A DNA stretch of 64,000 bases. Source: Ruminococcaceae bacterium UBA4871. GTDB taxonomy: Bacteria > Bacillota > Clostridia > Oscillospirales > Acutalibacteraceae. This document shows positions 7,111-16,697 of the stretch, in pieces (within the stretch, counting starts at the first letter, position 1; every line of letters begins with the position of its first letter). Location: assembly GCA_002399445.1 (NCBI GenBank), contig DHDR01000011.1, forward strand, positions 1-64,000, written 5' to 3'. Below the pieces are notes generated by a model. It worked only from the letters and a program-made list of their open reading frames with translations. It was not told where the DNA came from and ran no database searches. Both the position numbers and the translations under genes were made by a program.

Positions 7111-7926
7111 TCATGAAATTGGATACATTTCAGGTTTATGCGCTATGTAAACAGCAAAATGCGTAAAACCGAGTTTTTCCAACATATGCAGCCCATCCTC
7201 TATCCCACTACCAACATCGCCCCAACGGTGTGCATCGCTTCCCAGAGTAAGCCGCTTGCCTCCAAGTTCACGGTAACGCCGCAAAATAGGCTGGTCCGGT
7301 ATGGTGACGCCGATGCACTGACGCAAGCCGCTGGTATTGACCTCCAGACTTTTCCCCTGCCGGATCAATTCCAGCAAAACCGCGTCAATTTCCTTTTGAT
7401 AAGGCCGATAGCTGATTTCCAAATGATTATGGTCACCATGTGTATAGCGCCATGGATAAGTTAAATGAGCCAGAGAATCGAATCTGCCCCATTTCACCAT
7501 TTCCAACATTTCTGCAAAATAATGATGAAGCAATTCTGTTATATTGCATTTTGTATAGTCAAGATCATAAAAATCCGGATACCCCTTCACATTATGAAGA
7601 CTTGCAAGCACAAAATCAAAGTTGCACATTGACAAAACGTCTTCCGCTGCAGAAAGGTCCTGCAGCGGCTGACCCAGTTCAATGCCAGCATAGACATGCA
7701 GCTTGCTTCGAAAAGCCGCTGCTGCTTTCCGCGCCTCAAAATAGGATTGCAAAATTGCTTTCTTGTACTCTTTTTCCCAATAATCCTGACATTCACAATG
7801 ATCGGTAACTGTCAGAGAAAACAGTCCCTGACGGGCAGCATTATCACACAACATCATCACAGAATCATGGCCATCAAAGCTGCAGTCTGTGTGACAATGG
7901 GAATCCGACAAATATCTGTACCGCAT
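7111..7926 (-). CDS. PHP-domain phosphatase, histidinol-phosphatase-like
   Basis: A 271-residue PHP-superfamily metallophosphoesterase resembling HisK-type histidinol phosphatase. Metal-binding motifs are SDSHCHTDCSFDGHDS at the N-terminus, TVTDHCE, an internal ASLHNVKG, and GSDAHRWGDVG near the C-terminus. I chose the ATG at 7924-7926 because GGGAGGGAG precedes it. No other histidine-pathway gene is nearby, so the true substrate may be another phosphate ester. Confidence 0.82.
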   Translation of the reverse strand: MRYRYLSDSHCHTDCSFDGHDSVMMLCDNAARQGLFSLTVTDHCECQDYWEKEYKKAILQSYFEARKAAAAFRSKLHVYAGIELGQPLQDLSAAEDVLSMCNFDFVLASLHNVKGYPDFYDLDYTKCNITELLHHYFAEMLEMVKWGRFDSLAHLTYPWRYTHGDHNHLEISYRPYQKEIDAVLLELIRQGKSLEVNTSGLRQCIGVTIPDQPILRRYRELGGKRLTLGSDAHRWGDVGSGIEDGLHMLEKLGFTHFAVYIAHKPEMYPIS

Positions 7927-8216
7927 TTTGCTCCCTCCCTTCGAATTCCGTAATAACACATCTCTGCACATTCAACATTCATATCCGGATAGGATACCAG
8001 CCAATCAAAGGTACTGGCAAGCCGAATCAGAATATGTTCTTTTTATTGTAACATACCAATCAATAAAATCATACAGCTAAGGCCCCTGTTTTATCGCTCA
8101 AAGTAAACAAACGTTGACAAGAACCTCCATCTCGTTCATAATATGTTTGTAAATTCACAATAAATTCATAAACCATTTGCGTATTCATGCGCAGCAGGAA
8201 ATTGGAGGAAAACAAT

Positions 8217-8486
8217 ATGCGTGCTGTCATAACTGTCCTAGGCAAAGACATGGTGGGAATTCTCGCCAAAGTCTCTGCCATTTGTGCCGAAAACAGTGTA
8301 AATGTTATAGAGGTTACCCAGTCTGTTATGCAAGACCTTTTTGCTATGATCATGATGGTCGACATTTCATCCTGCAAAATTCCTTTTAGTCAGCTTTCTG
8401 ATGTTTTTACAGCACTTGGCAAAAAAGAAGGCCTCACCATCCATGTGATGCACGAGGACATTTTCAATTCCATGCATAAAATCTAA
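8217..8486 (+). CDS. ACT-domain protein (UPF0237)
   Basis: An 89-residue stand-alone ACT domain, starting MRAVITVLGKDMVGILAKVS, the usual ACT opening with the GKD/ILAKVS ligand loop. Members are thought to bind small ligands such as amino acids or to regulate a partner. TTGGAGGAA precedes the chosen ATG. The gene lies 28 bp before a UPF0210 gene; this gene pair is conserved in many Firmicutes and suggests a functional link, but no function is established. Confidence 0.85.
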   Translation: MRAVITVLGKDMVGILAKVSAICAENSVNVIEVTQSVMQDLFAMIMMVDISSCKIPFSQLSDVFTALGKKEGLTIHVMHEDIFNSMHKI

Positions 8487-8514
8487 TGACTTTTGGTGAA
8501 AGATGGTGTAAACA

Positions 8515-9873
8515 TTGATCGATACCCATGATATACTCGAAACAATACAGATGATTGATAATGAAAATCTCGATATTCGAACAATTACAATGGGAATTTC
8601 TCTGCTGGACTGCATTGACAGCGACCCTGACCGTGCATGTAACAAAATTTACGATAAAATCTGTCGTTATGCCGGAAATCTGGTGAAAACAGGAGAGGAC
8701 ATCAGTAAAGACTACGGAATTCCGATTATCAACAAGCGTGTGTCTGTCACCCCCATTGCTATTGTTGCCGGTGCCTGTCAGGATCATGATCCGATCCGTT
8801 TTGCAAAGGCACTGGATCGTGCAGCAGAAACAATCGGTGTGAATTTTATCGGCGGTTACTCTGCTCTGGTACACAAAGGGTTTTCTCCGGGAGACTATGC
8901 GCTGATTGAAAGTATTCCCCGTGCACTGGCTGAAACAAAATATGTCTGCTCCAGCGTAAACGTTGGCACTACAAAAGCCGGCATCAACATGGATGCTGTG
9001 AAAAAGATGGGGCTGATTGTCCGGAAAACCGCGGAAGCAACCGTTGATCAAGGATGCATTGGCCCTTCCAAGCTAGTCGTTTTCTGTAACGCGCCAGAGG
9101 ACAACCCCTTTATGGCCGGTGCCATGCATGGCATTGGCGAACCGGACTGTGTAATCAATGTAGGTGTCTCCGGTCCGGGAGTGGTACGTGCTGCCCTGCA
9201 TAAATGTCCGGACGGCGATCTGAGCGAAGTAGCAGATATTATAAAAAAGACGGCCTTTAAAATCACCCGTATGGGGCAGCTGGTTGCGCAGGAAGCGAGC
9301 CGCCGGCTGTGTGTACCATTTGGAATCGTGGACCTCTCTCTTGCCCCGACTCCAGCCGTGGGAGATTCCGTCGCACATATTCTGGAAGAAATGGGGCTGG
9401 AAAGCTGCGGCGCACATGGTACAACTGCCTGCCTTGCCCTGTTGAATGATGCTGTGAAAAAAGGCGGCGTCATGGCCAGTTCTCATGTTGGCGGGCTTTC
9501 CGGCGCATTTATTCCGGTTTCCGAAGATGCCGGCATGATTGATGCCGCGGAATGCGGTTCCCTTTCTATGTCCAAACTGGAAGCGATGACATCTGTATGC
9601 AGTGTTGGATTGGATATGATTGCGATTCCCGGCGATACACCGGCTGAAATCATTTCTGCCATTATTGCAGATGAGGCTGCTATTGGTATGGTAAATTCCA
9701 AGACTACTGCTGTGCGCGTCATTCCGGCAATCGGCAAGAAAGCAGGAGATGACCTGAATTTCGGCGGCTTGTTTGGACACAGCCCTGTGATGGAAGTCAA
9801 CCGTTGGTCCCCCAAAAAATTCATTGACCGCGGCGGCAGGCTGCCCGCGCCGATACAGAGCCTCAAAAACTAA
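8515..9873 (+). CDS. UPF0210 (DUF711) family protein
   Basis: A 452-residue conserved protein of the UPF0210/DUF711 family. The N-terminus reads [13 protein letters not shown] and is followed by [14 protein letters not shown], which is a family hallmark; glycine-rich segments such as [10 protein letters not shown] follow. The start is a TTG at 8515 with a modest AAAGATGG upstream; its position agrees with the usual family N-terminus. Relatives show a glycyl-radical-like or glycerol-dehydratase-like fold in my memory only loosely, so I assign no reaction. Probably cotranscribed with the ACT gene. Confidence 0.85.
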   Translation: MIDTHDILETIQMIDNENLDIRTITMGISLLDCIDSDPDRACNKIYDKICRYAGNLVKTGEDISKDYGIPIINKRVSVTPIAIVAGACQDHDPIRFAKALDRAAETIGVNFIGGYSALVHKGFSPGDYALIESIPRALAETKYVCSSVNVGTTKAGINMDAVKKMGLIVRKTAEATVDQGCIGPSKLVVFCNAPEDNPFMAGAMHGIGEPDCVINVGVSGPGVVRAALHKCPDGDLSEVADIIKKTAFKITRMGQLVAQEASRRLCVPFGIVDLSLAPTPAVGDSVAHILEEMGLESCGAHGTTACLALLNDAVKKGGVMASSHVGGLSGAFIPVSEDAGMIDAAECGSLSMSKLEAMTSVCSVGLDMIAIPGDTPAEIISAIIADEAAIGMVNSKTTAVRVIPAIGKKAGDDLNFGGLFGHSPVMEVNRWSPKKFIDRGGRLPAPIQSLKN

Positions 9874-10016
9874 AAGAGTGGATATATTGAAATTTAAATT
9901 TTCATTGTCCTATTTTGAGCAGGATGAGATCTGCAGTTCCAGTTGAATGTTCAATAACTTTTATTCATGTATGTATAAATGATAATTATTTTCAAATTCT
10001 CATATGTTTAATTTTT

Positions 10017-10066
10017 AACAAGAAGTCGATAATAATTGTGAATGTAACCAAAATCGACTTCTTGTT
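10017..10066. repeat. 14-bp perfect inverted repeat in intergenic region
   Basis: AACAAGAAGTCGAT (10017-10030) and ATCGACTTCTTGTT (10053-10066) are exact inverted copies around a 22-nt loop. There is no T-run after it on either strand, so it is a poor intrinsic terminator. It lies 144 bp after the UPF0210 gene and just before the V-ATPase promoter. The rest of 9874-10090 is AT-rich with no gene. Confidence 0.5.
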
Positions 10067-10097
10067 CACAATTTAGAAACAAAGTAGTATGGAAGAG

Positions 10098-10106
10098 TGC
10101 TATAAT
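10098..10106 (+). promoter_or_regulatory. Extended -10 promoter of the V-ATPase operon
   Basis: TGCTATAAT at 10098-10106 is an extended -10 element (TGn before a perfect TATAAT). No good -35 box is seen 17 bp upstream. Transcription would start near 10113, about 55 nt before the first gene, with a small CCTAT/ATAGG hairpin in the leader. Confidence 0.6.
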
Positions 10107-10166
10107 CTTGGGATAAGTATAACCTATCTTACGAATAGGTCCCATATAAATCAGGAGGCGCTGTTC

Positions 10167-10478
10167 ATGAAAGATATGATCAAAGAGATCGTAGATATTG
10201 ACCACGAAGCGCAGCAGATTACCGACGAAGCACAGCAGGAAAAATTAAACTCCGCCGATGAAATCTCAAAGCGCCGTGAAGAAATCCGCACCAAATACCT
10301 TGCCCGTGCCCGTAAGCGCATTGAAAAAAATGAACCGGTGGAACGGGCTGCTGCCGAAAAGAAATGGGCGGTGACTGAAAAACATTATACTGAAGTCCGC
10401 AAAAAGCTGGAAGCAGACTACAGCACACACGGTGACCAGTGGGTAAAAGAACTTGTCAGCCGCGTGTTGGGAGCGTGA
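10167..10478 (+). CDS. V-type ATPase peripheral-stalk coiled-coil subunit (G/H-like)
   Basis: A 103-residue, highly charged, almost wholly helical protein (MKDMIKEIVDIDHEAQQITD, then repeated Lys/Glu/Arg/Ala heptads). In V/A-ATPase operons a gene of this kind at the first position encodes the peripheral-stalk partner of subunit E. The start at 10167 follows CAGGAGG; an earlier in-frame ATG at 10089 precedes the promoter and is not used. It is followed 4 bp later by the subunit C gene. Confidence 0.75.
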   Translation: MKDMIKEIVDIDHEAQQITDEAQQEKLNSADEISKRREEIRTKYLARARKRIEKNEPVERAAAEKKWAVTEKHYTEVRKKLEADYSTHGDQWVKELVSRVLGA

Positions 10479-10482
10479 GGGT

Positions 10483-11520
10483 ATGTCGAACACAGCAATT
10501 GTCGGTAAAGTTCATGCTATGTATGCTCACCGGCTGAAACAAAATGACTGGGATGCATTGATCAGCTGTTCTTCAGTTGCAGAAGTGGCGGCTTATCTCA
10601 AATCCAATACTGCCTACCATACCGTACTGAATAATGACATGAATGACCATGATGTTCACCGTGGCAATCTGGAGAATCTGCTGCATGAAAAACTGCTGCA
10701 GGAAATTATTCGCCTGAGCCGCTACGATTTGGATATGGGAGAAGATACGGCAGAATATCTGATGGAGGATTTGGAAATTGACCAGATTCTGCATGCAGTA
10801 ATTCGAATCAACTCTCATCAGACAGCCAGCATGGTCCCGCCGAACCCTTATCTGAACAGCCGGGCTCATTTTGACCAGCATGCCATCGACGCAGCATCTA
10901 CTTATGACCAGCTTCTGGATGCGTTGCAGCACACCCGCTACTATAAGTTAATGCAACCGTTCCGCACAGCAGACGGCGGAATGGAAAATTACACGGGGTT
11001 GGAAAACGCATTGTTAGCGGATTTGTACACACAGCTTTACTATATTATTGACAATGAGACCCATGGTAAAGAACGCGAAATACTGCATGAAATGTTTGAT
11101 GATATGATCTCTCTGGAAAATTATGCTTGGATTTTTCGTTTAAAATCTTTTTATCATATTGAAAAGTCGCAGATACATGATTATCTGCTTCCTTTTGGTA
11201 ATATACCGAAAAACAAACTGGAGCAGATGATCGCAGCAGATACACCAAAACAGGTGACCGCTGTGATGAGGACAACGCGAATTGGCAAGCGCGCTCTGCA
11301 GCGGCCATATGATGCACCAGGAGATCTTGTCATCCAAGTCCGGTACTGGGAATCTTATAAAAATATGTTTTTCAGTTCACAATCCAGTGTGGTAATGCTT
11401 TCATACATCTTTTTGATGAAAACAGAATTAACCTCACTTGTAAATTTGATTGAAGGCATCCGTTATGGCGTTTCCAAAACAGACATCAAGCGGCTGCTCA
11501 ATCCCTACAAATTTGTATGA
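10483..11520 (+). CDS. ntpC: V-type ATP synthase subunit C
   Basis: Subunit C (345 residues; AtpC/NtpC, d-type) links the central rotor shaft to the membrane ring. It matches the AC39-like family in length, all-helical character and the N-terminal VHAMYAHRLKQNDWDALI segment, which follows the usual pattern of a short helix leading into repeated helical bundles. The start ATG at 10483 follows GTGAGGGT. Position between the stalk gene and subunit I supports the call. Confidence 0.85.
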   Translation: MSNTAIVGKVHAMYAHRLKQNDWDALISCSSVAEVAAYLKSNTAYHTVLNNDMNDHDVHRGNLENLLHEKLLQEIIRLSRYDLDMGEDTAEYLMEDLEIDQILHAVIRINSHQTASMVPPNPYLNSRAHFDQHAIDAASTYDQLLDALQHTRYYKLMQPFRTADGGMENYTGLENALLADLYTQLYYIIDNETHGKEREILHEMFDDMISLENYAWIFRLKSFYHIEKSQIHDYLLPFGNIPKNKLEQMIAADTPKQVTAVMRTTRIGKRALQRPYDAPGDLVIQVRYWESYKNMFFSSQSSVVMLSYIFLMKTELTSLVNLIEGIRYGVSKTDIKRLLNPYKFV

Positions 11521-11535
11521 GAGGAGGACCTGAAT

Positions 11536-13497
11536 GTGGCTGTAATTAAAGTTAAAGTTGTCAGTATCATCGGCAGACTGAATGAGTTAAACCGTGTAAC
11601 AGAAATCTGCGGACGCAGCGGTATTTTCCATCCAGACCATGCACTTGACTTCTATGAAAACACTGAGAAATTTTCTCAGTTAAACGAAGAAAATCCGTTT
11701 TCCGGTTCTCTGCAAAAGTTATATGATTCGCTCAGCGTAATCGGTCACACGCCGGTGCTGCTGCCGGAAGAAAATATCCGGAATCTGCAGATAGAACCTC
11801 AAGAAGCACAGAATTATGTATCCCGTTTTACAGAAACGATAAGCACAATGCAGAATAAGCGTGTTCAAACGCAAAAGGAAATTGAAACTTGCACAAAAGA
11901 CGCTGAAGACATGTCCCATTTTATGGGGTTGAATTTAAACCTCGATGAAATTCGGGAATGTAAGTTTATTAAAGTCCGTTTTGGATTCCTGCCCAAAGAA
12001 AGCGCAGAACCGCTGAAAACGACTTACAAAGATAACCCATATGTTACATTTTTCCCATGCACGACTGATCAAACGCATCTGTGGGGCGTCTATATGTGCC
12101 CAATTGACCAAATTGCAGAAATTGATAAAATTTTCTCTAAGCTTTACTTTCAGCGCCTGCGCCTGCGGGAAATCACCAAGACGCCGGAAAAAGTTGTGGA
12201 ATCTCTGCACACCAAAATTGATGAGCTCCGCAAACAGATGGGCAGTTTGCAAACAGAGGAAAACCAGTTTTGGCAGCGGGAACAGAAACGTTACACAGAA
12301 GTTTATTCCTATCTGGCGGAACGCAGTACTTATTTTGGCATTCGGCATTACGCTGCCTCTTACCACAGCAGTTTTATCCTGACTGGATGGATTCCGGCAG
12401 ATGAAGAGCAGTCTTTTACCATGATGCTCGATACGCTGCAAAGTGTGGAATACAGCCTAAATGATGCAGACGACGTGTTGGCTCATTCGCCGCCGGTCAA
12501 GCTGAAGAACAAGGCACCTGCACGGCCCTATGAATTCTTTGTTAAAATGTATGGTCTGCCAAACTACAAGGAAATTGACCCAACCCCGCTGGTTGCCATT
12601 CTCTTTACATTGCTGTTCGGCATTATGTTTCCGGATGTCGGACAGGGGCTGTGTCTTGCATTTTTCGGTTATTTCTATATGTGGAAACACCGCCACATGC
12701 CGATTGGCAAAATTTTGTTGCCATGTGGTATCATGGCAACCCTTTGGGGATTTGTATTTGGTGCATGGTTTGGTAATGAACATTTCCTTGATCCGCTGTA
12801 TCATGCATTTGGACTTCCGGGAAAACCTGTCGACGCAATGGAAGGAAGCACAACGGTGGCTATCATCGTTATTGCAATTGCCATTGGGTTTGTGTGCATC
12901 ACATTATCAATGATTCTCAATATTTATTCCAGCTGCAAGCGGAAAGACTATGCACGTGCACTGGTCAGTCAAAACGGTGTCGCTGCTCTGGTTTTTTATG
13001 TAGCATTGGTGCTTGGCCTTGTAGGACAGAAAGTAACCGGTAAAAAAATCATAACCATCCCCTACCTTGTGTTTTTGATTATTCTGCCGTTGGTAATCGT
13101 ATTTCTTGGAGATTTTCTGGGAAGCCGCATCCGCGGGGAAAAATCCCGGCCGGAAAGCTGGCCGATGTTCTTTACTCAGAGTTTCTTTGAATGGTTTGAA
13201 TTTCTGCTTGCTCTGCTGAGCAACACAATCTCTTTCCTGCGGGTCGGCGCTTTCGTACTGGTCCATACCGGTATGATGACTATGGTGCTGACCTTGTCCC
13301 AGATGGTGGATCCGGCATTTGGAGTCGGCTGGTATATCATGATGGCAATCGGCAACATTTTTGTCGGCGTTTTGGAATCCTTGCTGGTCAGTATCCATGT
13401 ACTGCGCCTTAACTTCTATGAAATGTTCAGTCGTTTCTACGATGGTGACGGCCGTGCGTTTACGCCTGTACATGTACAAGGGTTAATCAAGGCATAA
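11536..13497 (+). CDS. ntpI: V-type ATP synthase subunit I (a-type membrane stator)
   Basis: Subunit I carries the half-channels for ion movement past the proteolipid ring. The N-terminal half (about residues 1-330) is soluble with long coiled coils; the C-terminal half has about seven to eight membrane helices, starting at LVAILFTLLFGIMFPDVGQG, a signature of the family. A later helix reads NTISFLRVGAFVLVHTGMM and includes the conserved Arg of the ion path. The start is GTG at 11536 after GAGGAGG; an ATG two bases upstream is out of frame and stops at once. Confidence 0.92.
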   Translation: MAVIKVKVVSIIGRLNELNRVTEICGRSGIFHPDHALDFYENTEKFSQLNEENPFSGSLQKLYDSLSVIGHTPVLLPEENIRNLQIEPQEAQNYVSRFTETISTMQNKRVQTQKEIETCTKDAEDMSHFMGLNLNLDEIRECKFIKVRFGFLPKESAEPLKTTYKDNPYVTFFPCTTDQTHLWGVYMCPIDQIAEIDKIFSKLYFQRLRLREITKTPEKVVESLHTKIDELRKQMGSLQTEENQFWQREQKRYTEVYSYLAERSTYFGIRHYAASYHSSFILTGWIPADEEQSFTMMLDTLQSVEYSLNDADDVLAHSPPVKLKNKAPARPYEFFVKMYGLPNYKEIDPTPLVAILFTLLFGIMFPDVGQGLCLAFFGYFYMWKHRHMPIGKILLPCGIMATLWGFVFGAWFGNEHFLDPLYHAFGLPGKPVDAMEGSTTVAIIVIAIAIGFVCITLSMILNIYSSCKRKDYARALVSQNGVAALVFYVALVLGLVGQKVTGKKIITIPYLVFLIILPLVIVFLGDFLGSRIRGEKSRPESWPMFFTQSFFEWFEFLLALLSNTISFLRVGAFVLVHTGMMTMVLTLSQMVDPAFGVGWYIMMAIGNIFVGVLESLLVSIHVLRLNFYEMFSRFYDGDGRAFTPVHVQGLIKA

Positions 13498-13545
13498 TCC
13501 TGCTTTCAGCAGGTTTTGCAATACAATATTTTATATTCTACTTAA

Positions 13546-13965
<420 letters not shown>

Positions 13966-13971
13966 TTAATT

Positions 13972-14280
13972 ATGCGTTTTTATCTAATCAGCGATAACGT
14001 TGATACACAAGTCGGTATGCGGCTGGCAGGCATTGACGGTGTAGTTGTGCATAAAGCGGATGAAGTGAAAAAAGCACTGAAAGACGCAATCGCCATGCCG
14101 GATGTCGCGGTGATTTTGATTACGGCAACTTTACTTGCACTTTGTCCCGAAATGGTATATGACCTGAAACTGAAGATGAAACGCCCGCTGATCCTCGAAA
14201 TCCCCGACCGGCATGGAAACGGGCGCACGAAAGACTCTATCACCGAATATGTCCGAGAGGCAATCGGTGTCAAAATCTAA
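13972..14280 (+). CDS. V-type ATP synthase subunit F
   Basis: A 102-residue Rossmann-like subunit of the central stalk (called NtpG in Enterococcus). It begins MRFYLISDNVDTQVGMRLAG and has AVILITATLLALCPEMV and PLILEIPDRHG, typical of the family. Its ribosome binding site is weak, and it lies only 6 bp after subunit K, so translational coupling is likely. Confidence 0.87.
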   Translation: MRFYLISDNVDTQVGMRLAGIDGVVVHKADEVKKALKDAIAMPDVAVILITATLLALCPEMVYDLKLKMKRPLILEIPDRHGNGRTKDSITEYVREAIGVKI

Positions 14281-14295
14281 TTGGGGAGGCTGCAA

Positions 14296-14913
14296 ATGGA
14301 TATGACTGAGGAAAAAGTCTATCACAGCGACGAAAAAGTCAGCAAATTCCATGATGCCATTAACCATTATGCCACGGAACAGCGCAATAAAATTGAGCAG
14401 GAAGTGGCTGACTATAAGGCACACGAACTGGAAAATGCCGAAAAAGAAGTTTTAAATGAGGCCTATCGCCTGATTCAGGCAGAAATGGCCGCAATGCGCA
14501 ATAAAATAGCCCGTGAAATGGCTCTGCGTGAGCAGGATGCACGCCGTGAACTGCTCACACGACGCCAGCAAATTTCGGATGAAGTCTTTGCCAATGCAAA
14601 AGAATCCCTGACGAAGTTCACTGAAACAGATAAATATAAAGATTTCCTTGAAAAAGCCGCAAAAGAAGCGGTACCGCTGTTTCAGGCAAGTGACATTACT
14701 ATCGGCATGAAGCCGGGCGATGAAGCTTATCAGAGTACAGTCAAAACCGCATTCGGCGGTAAATGCACATTTGTGGAAGACAAAACCATCCATCTGGGCG
14801 GGCTGCGAATAATCAGCAAAAGCCTGGGCCTGACTGCGGACCAAACGCTGGATGCTCTGCTTGAAGACCAACGCGACTGGTTTGAAACGCATTCCGGCCT
14901 GGCCGTAGTTTGA
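14296..14913 (+). CDS. ntpE: V-type ATP synthase subunit E
   Basis: A 205-residue peripheral-stalk subunit: the N-terminal 110 residues form a long charged helix (FHDAINHYATEQRNKIEQEV), and the C-terminal part is a small globular domain that contacts the A/B head. The ATG at 14296 follows GGGGAGG. The stop (14911-14913) lies just before the ribosome binding site of subunit A. Confidence 0.87.
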   Translation: MDMTEEKVYHSDEKVSKFHDAINHYATEQRNKIEQEVADYKAHELENAEKEVLNEAYRLIQAEMAAMRNKIAREMALREQDARRELLTRRQQISDEVFANAKESLTKFTETDKYKDFLEKAAKEAVPLFQASDITIGMKPGDEAYQSTVKTAFGGKCTFVEDKTIHLGGLRIISKSLGLTADQTLDALLEDQRDWFETHSGLAVV

Positions 14914-14927
14914 TGAGGGGTGATCAG

Positions 14928-16685
14928 ATGAATAATGACGTGATCTTTGGCATCAACGGTCCGGTCATCACCGTGAAAAATGCCCACAGTTTCGCCATGG
15001 GCGAAATGGTTTATGTAGGTAAAGAACGCCTGGTTGGTGAGATCATTGGTGTAACAGACAAATTAACAACTATTCAGTGCTATGAAGAAACGACAGGCCT
15101 GCGTCCGGGCGAACCGATTGAAGGAACTGGCGCGCCTATGAACGTAACGCTTGGTCCTGGTATTCTGGATAATATTTTTGATGGTATTGAACGCCCGTTA
15201 AAGGAAATTGCAGAACAGGCCGGTTCCTTTATTGCCCGCGGCTGTGCAGTTCCTTCTCTGGATACCAGTCGTTTGTGGAAAGTAACACTTACTGTGAAAA
15301 AGGGTGATAAACTGCAGGGCGGCGATATTTATGCCACCTGTCAGGAAACCCAAATCATTGAGCACCGTTGCATGGTGCCGCCAACACTGTCCGGTACCAT
15401 TACCATGGTAAAACCAAACGGCAGTTATCATGTGAACGATACAGTCGCTGAACTGACAGACAATGATGGAAATGTACATGCCTTATCCCTCTGCCAGCGT
15501 TGGCCAATTCGTACGCCGCGTCCGGTAAAGAAGCATCTGCCCATTAACATCCCGCTGATTACCGGCCAGCGTGTTATTGACACCATGTTTCCGATTGCAA
15601 AAGGTGGTGCCGCCGCAATTCCAGGCGGTTTCGGAACTGGTAAAACCATGACCCAGCACCAGCTGGCAAAGTGGTGCGATGCGGATATTATCATTTATGT
15701 TGGCTGCGGCGAACGTGGCAATGAAATGAGTCAGGTTCTGGAAGAATTTAGTGCTTTGATCGACCCGAAGAGTGGCCGGCCCATGACGGACCGCACCGTT
15801 TTGATTGCCAATACCAGTAACATGCCGGTTGCTGCCCGTGAAGCTTCTATTTACACCGGTGTAACATTGGCGGAGTATTACCGTGATATGGGTTATCATG
15901 TTGCTATGATGGCCGACTCGACCTCCCGTTGGGCAGAAGCTCTCCGTGAAATCAGCGGCCGTTTGGAAGAAATGCCCGCCGAAGAAGGGTTCCCTGCCTA
16001 TCTGCCCAGCCGTCTGGCAGAATTTTATGAGCGTGCAGGAATGGTGGAAACCTTGAACGATAAAGAGGGTTCTGTTACTCTTATTGGCGCTGTTTCTCCA
16101 GCTGGCAGCGACTTTTCTGAGCCTGTCACACAGAATACAAAGCGCTTTACCCGCTGCTTCTGGGCCTTGGATAAGTCGCTTGCCTATGCGCGACACTATC
16201 CGGCAATTAACTGGATGGAAAGCTACAGTGAATATTTCCCTGAGCTGGAGAATTGGTACAATAAGAATTTGGGACCGGAATTTGTAAAATATCGTAAAGA
16301 AATCAACAAAATTCTGCAAGAGGAAAACTCGTTGATGGAAATTGTCAAGCTGATTGGTTCAGATGTTCTTCCAGATGACCAGAAGCTGATTATTGAAACG
16401 GCACGTGTGATTCGTGTTGGTTTTCTGCAGCAGAATGCATTCCACAAAGAAGATACTTACGTTCCGCTGAAAAAGCAGGAACTGATGATGAAAGTTATTC
16501 TGTACCTGTATCAAAAAGCAAAACAGCTTGTGAGTGCAAGTGTGCCAATTTCTAATATTTTGGCAACTGGGCTGTTTGATAAACTCATCAAAATGAAGTA
16601 TGATATTCCAAATAACCGTTTGGATATGTTTGATGATTACATGAAAGAAATTGACAAAGCCATGGCCGGTATCGTGACTGCATAA
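14928..16685 (+). CDS. ntpA: V-type ATP synthase catalytic subunit A
   Basis: The catalytic head subunit, 585 residues. It has the N-terminal beta barrel, the A-specific non-homologous insertion (about residues 110-185), and the nucleotide-binding domain with Walker A in PGGFGTGKT near residue 235. The downstream MMADSTSRWAEALREISGRL segment is the second highly conserved A-subunit signature. The Walker A here has Thr where most relatives have Ala (GTGKT versus GAGKT), a mild variation. The ATG at 14928 follows GAGGGGTGA; the TTG/ATG codons upstream overlap the end of subunit E. Confidence 0.95.
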   Translation: MNNDVIFGINGPVITVKNAHSFAMGEMVYVGKERLVGEIIGVTDKLTTIQCYEETTGLRPGEPIEGTGAPMNVTLGPGILDNIFDGIERPLKEIAEQAGSFIARGCAVPSLDTSRLWKVTLTVKKGDKLQGGDIYATCQETQIIEHRCMVPPTLSGTITMVKPNGSYHVNDTVAELTDNDGNVHALSLCQRWPIRTPRPVKKHLPINIPLITGQRVIDTMFPIAKGGAAAIPGGFGTGKTMTQHQLAKWCDADIIIYVGCGERGNEMSQVLEEFSALIDPKSGRPMTDRTVLIANTSNMPVAAREASIYTGVTLAEYYRDMGYHVAMMADSTSRWAEALREISGRLEEMPAEEGFPAYLPSRLAEFYERAGMVETLNDKEGSVTLIGAVSPAGSDFSEPVTQNTKRFTRCFWALDKSLAYARHYPAINWMESYSEYFPELENWYNKNLGPEFVKYRKEINKILQEENSLMEIVKLIGSDVLPDDQKLIIETARVIRVGFLQQNAFHKEDTYVPLKKQELMMKVILYLYQKAKQLVSASVPISNILATGLFDKLIKMKYDIPNNRLDMFDDYMKEIDKAMAGIVTA

Positions 16686-16697
16686 GGAGGTGCGCAT

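Noticed and set aside
10017..10066. Terminator after the UPF0210 gene
   Set aside because: The 14-bp hairpin is perfect, but no T-run follows on either strand; it is listed as an inverted repeat.
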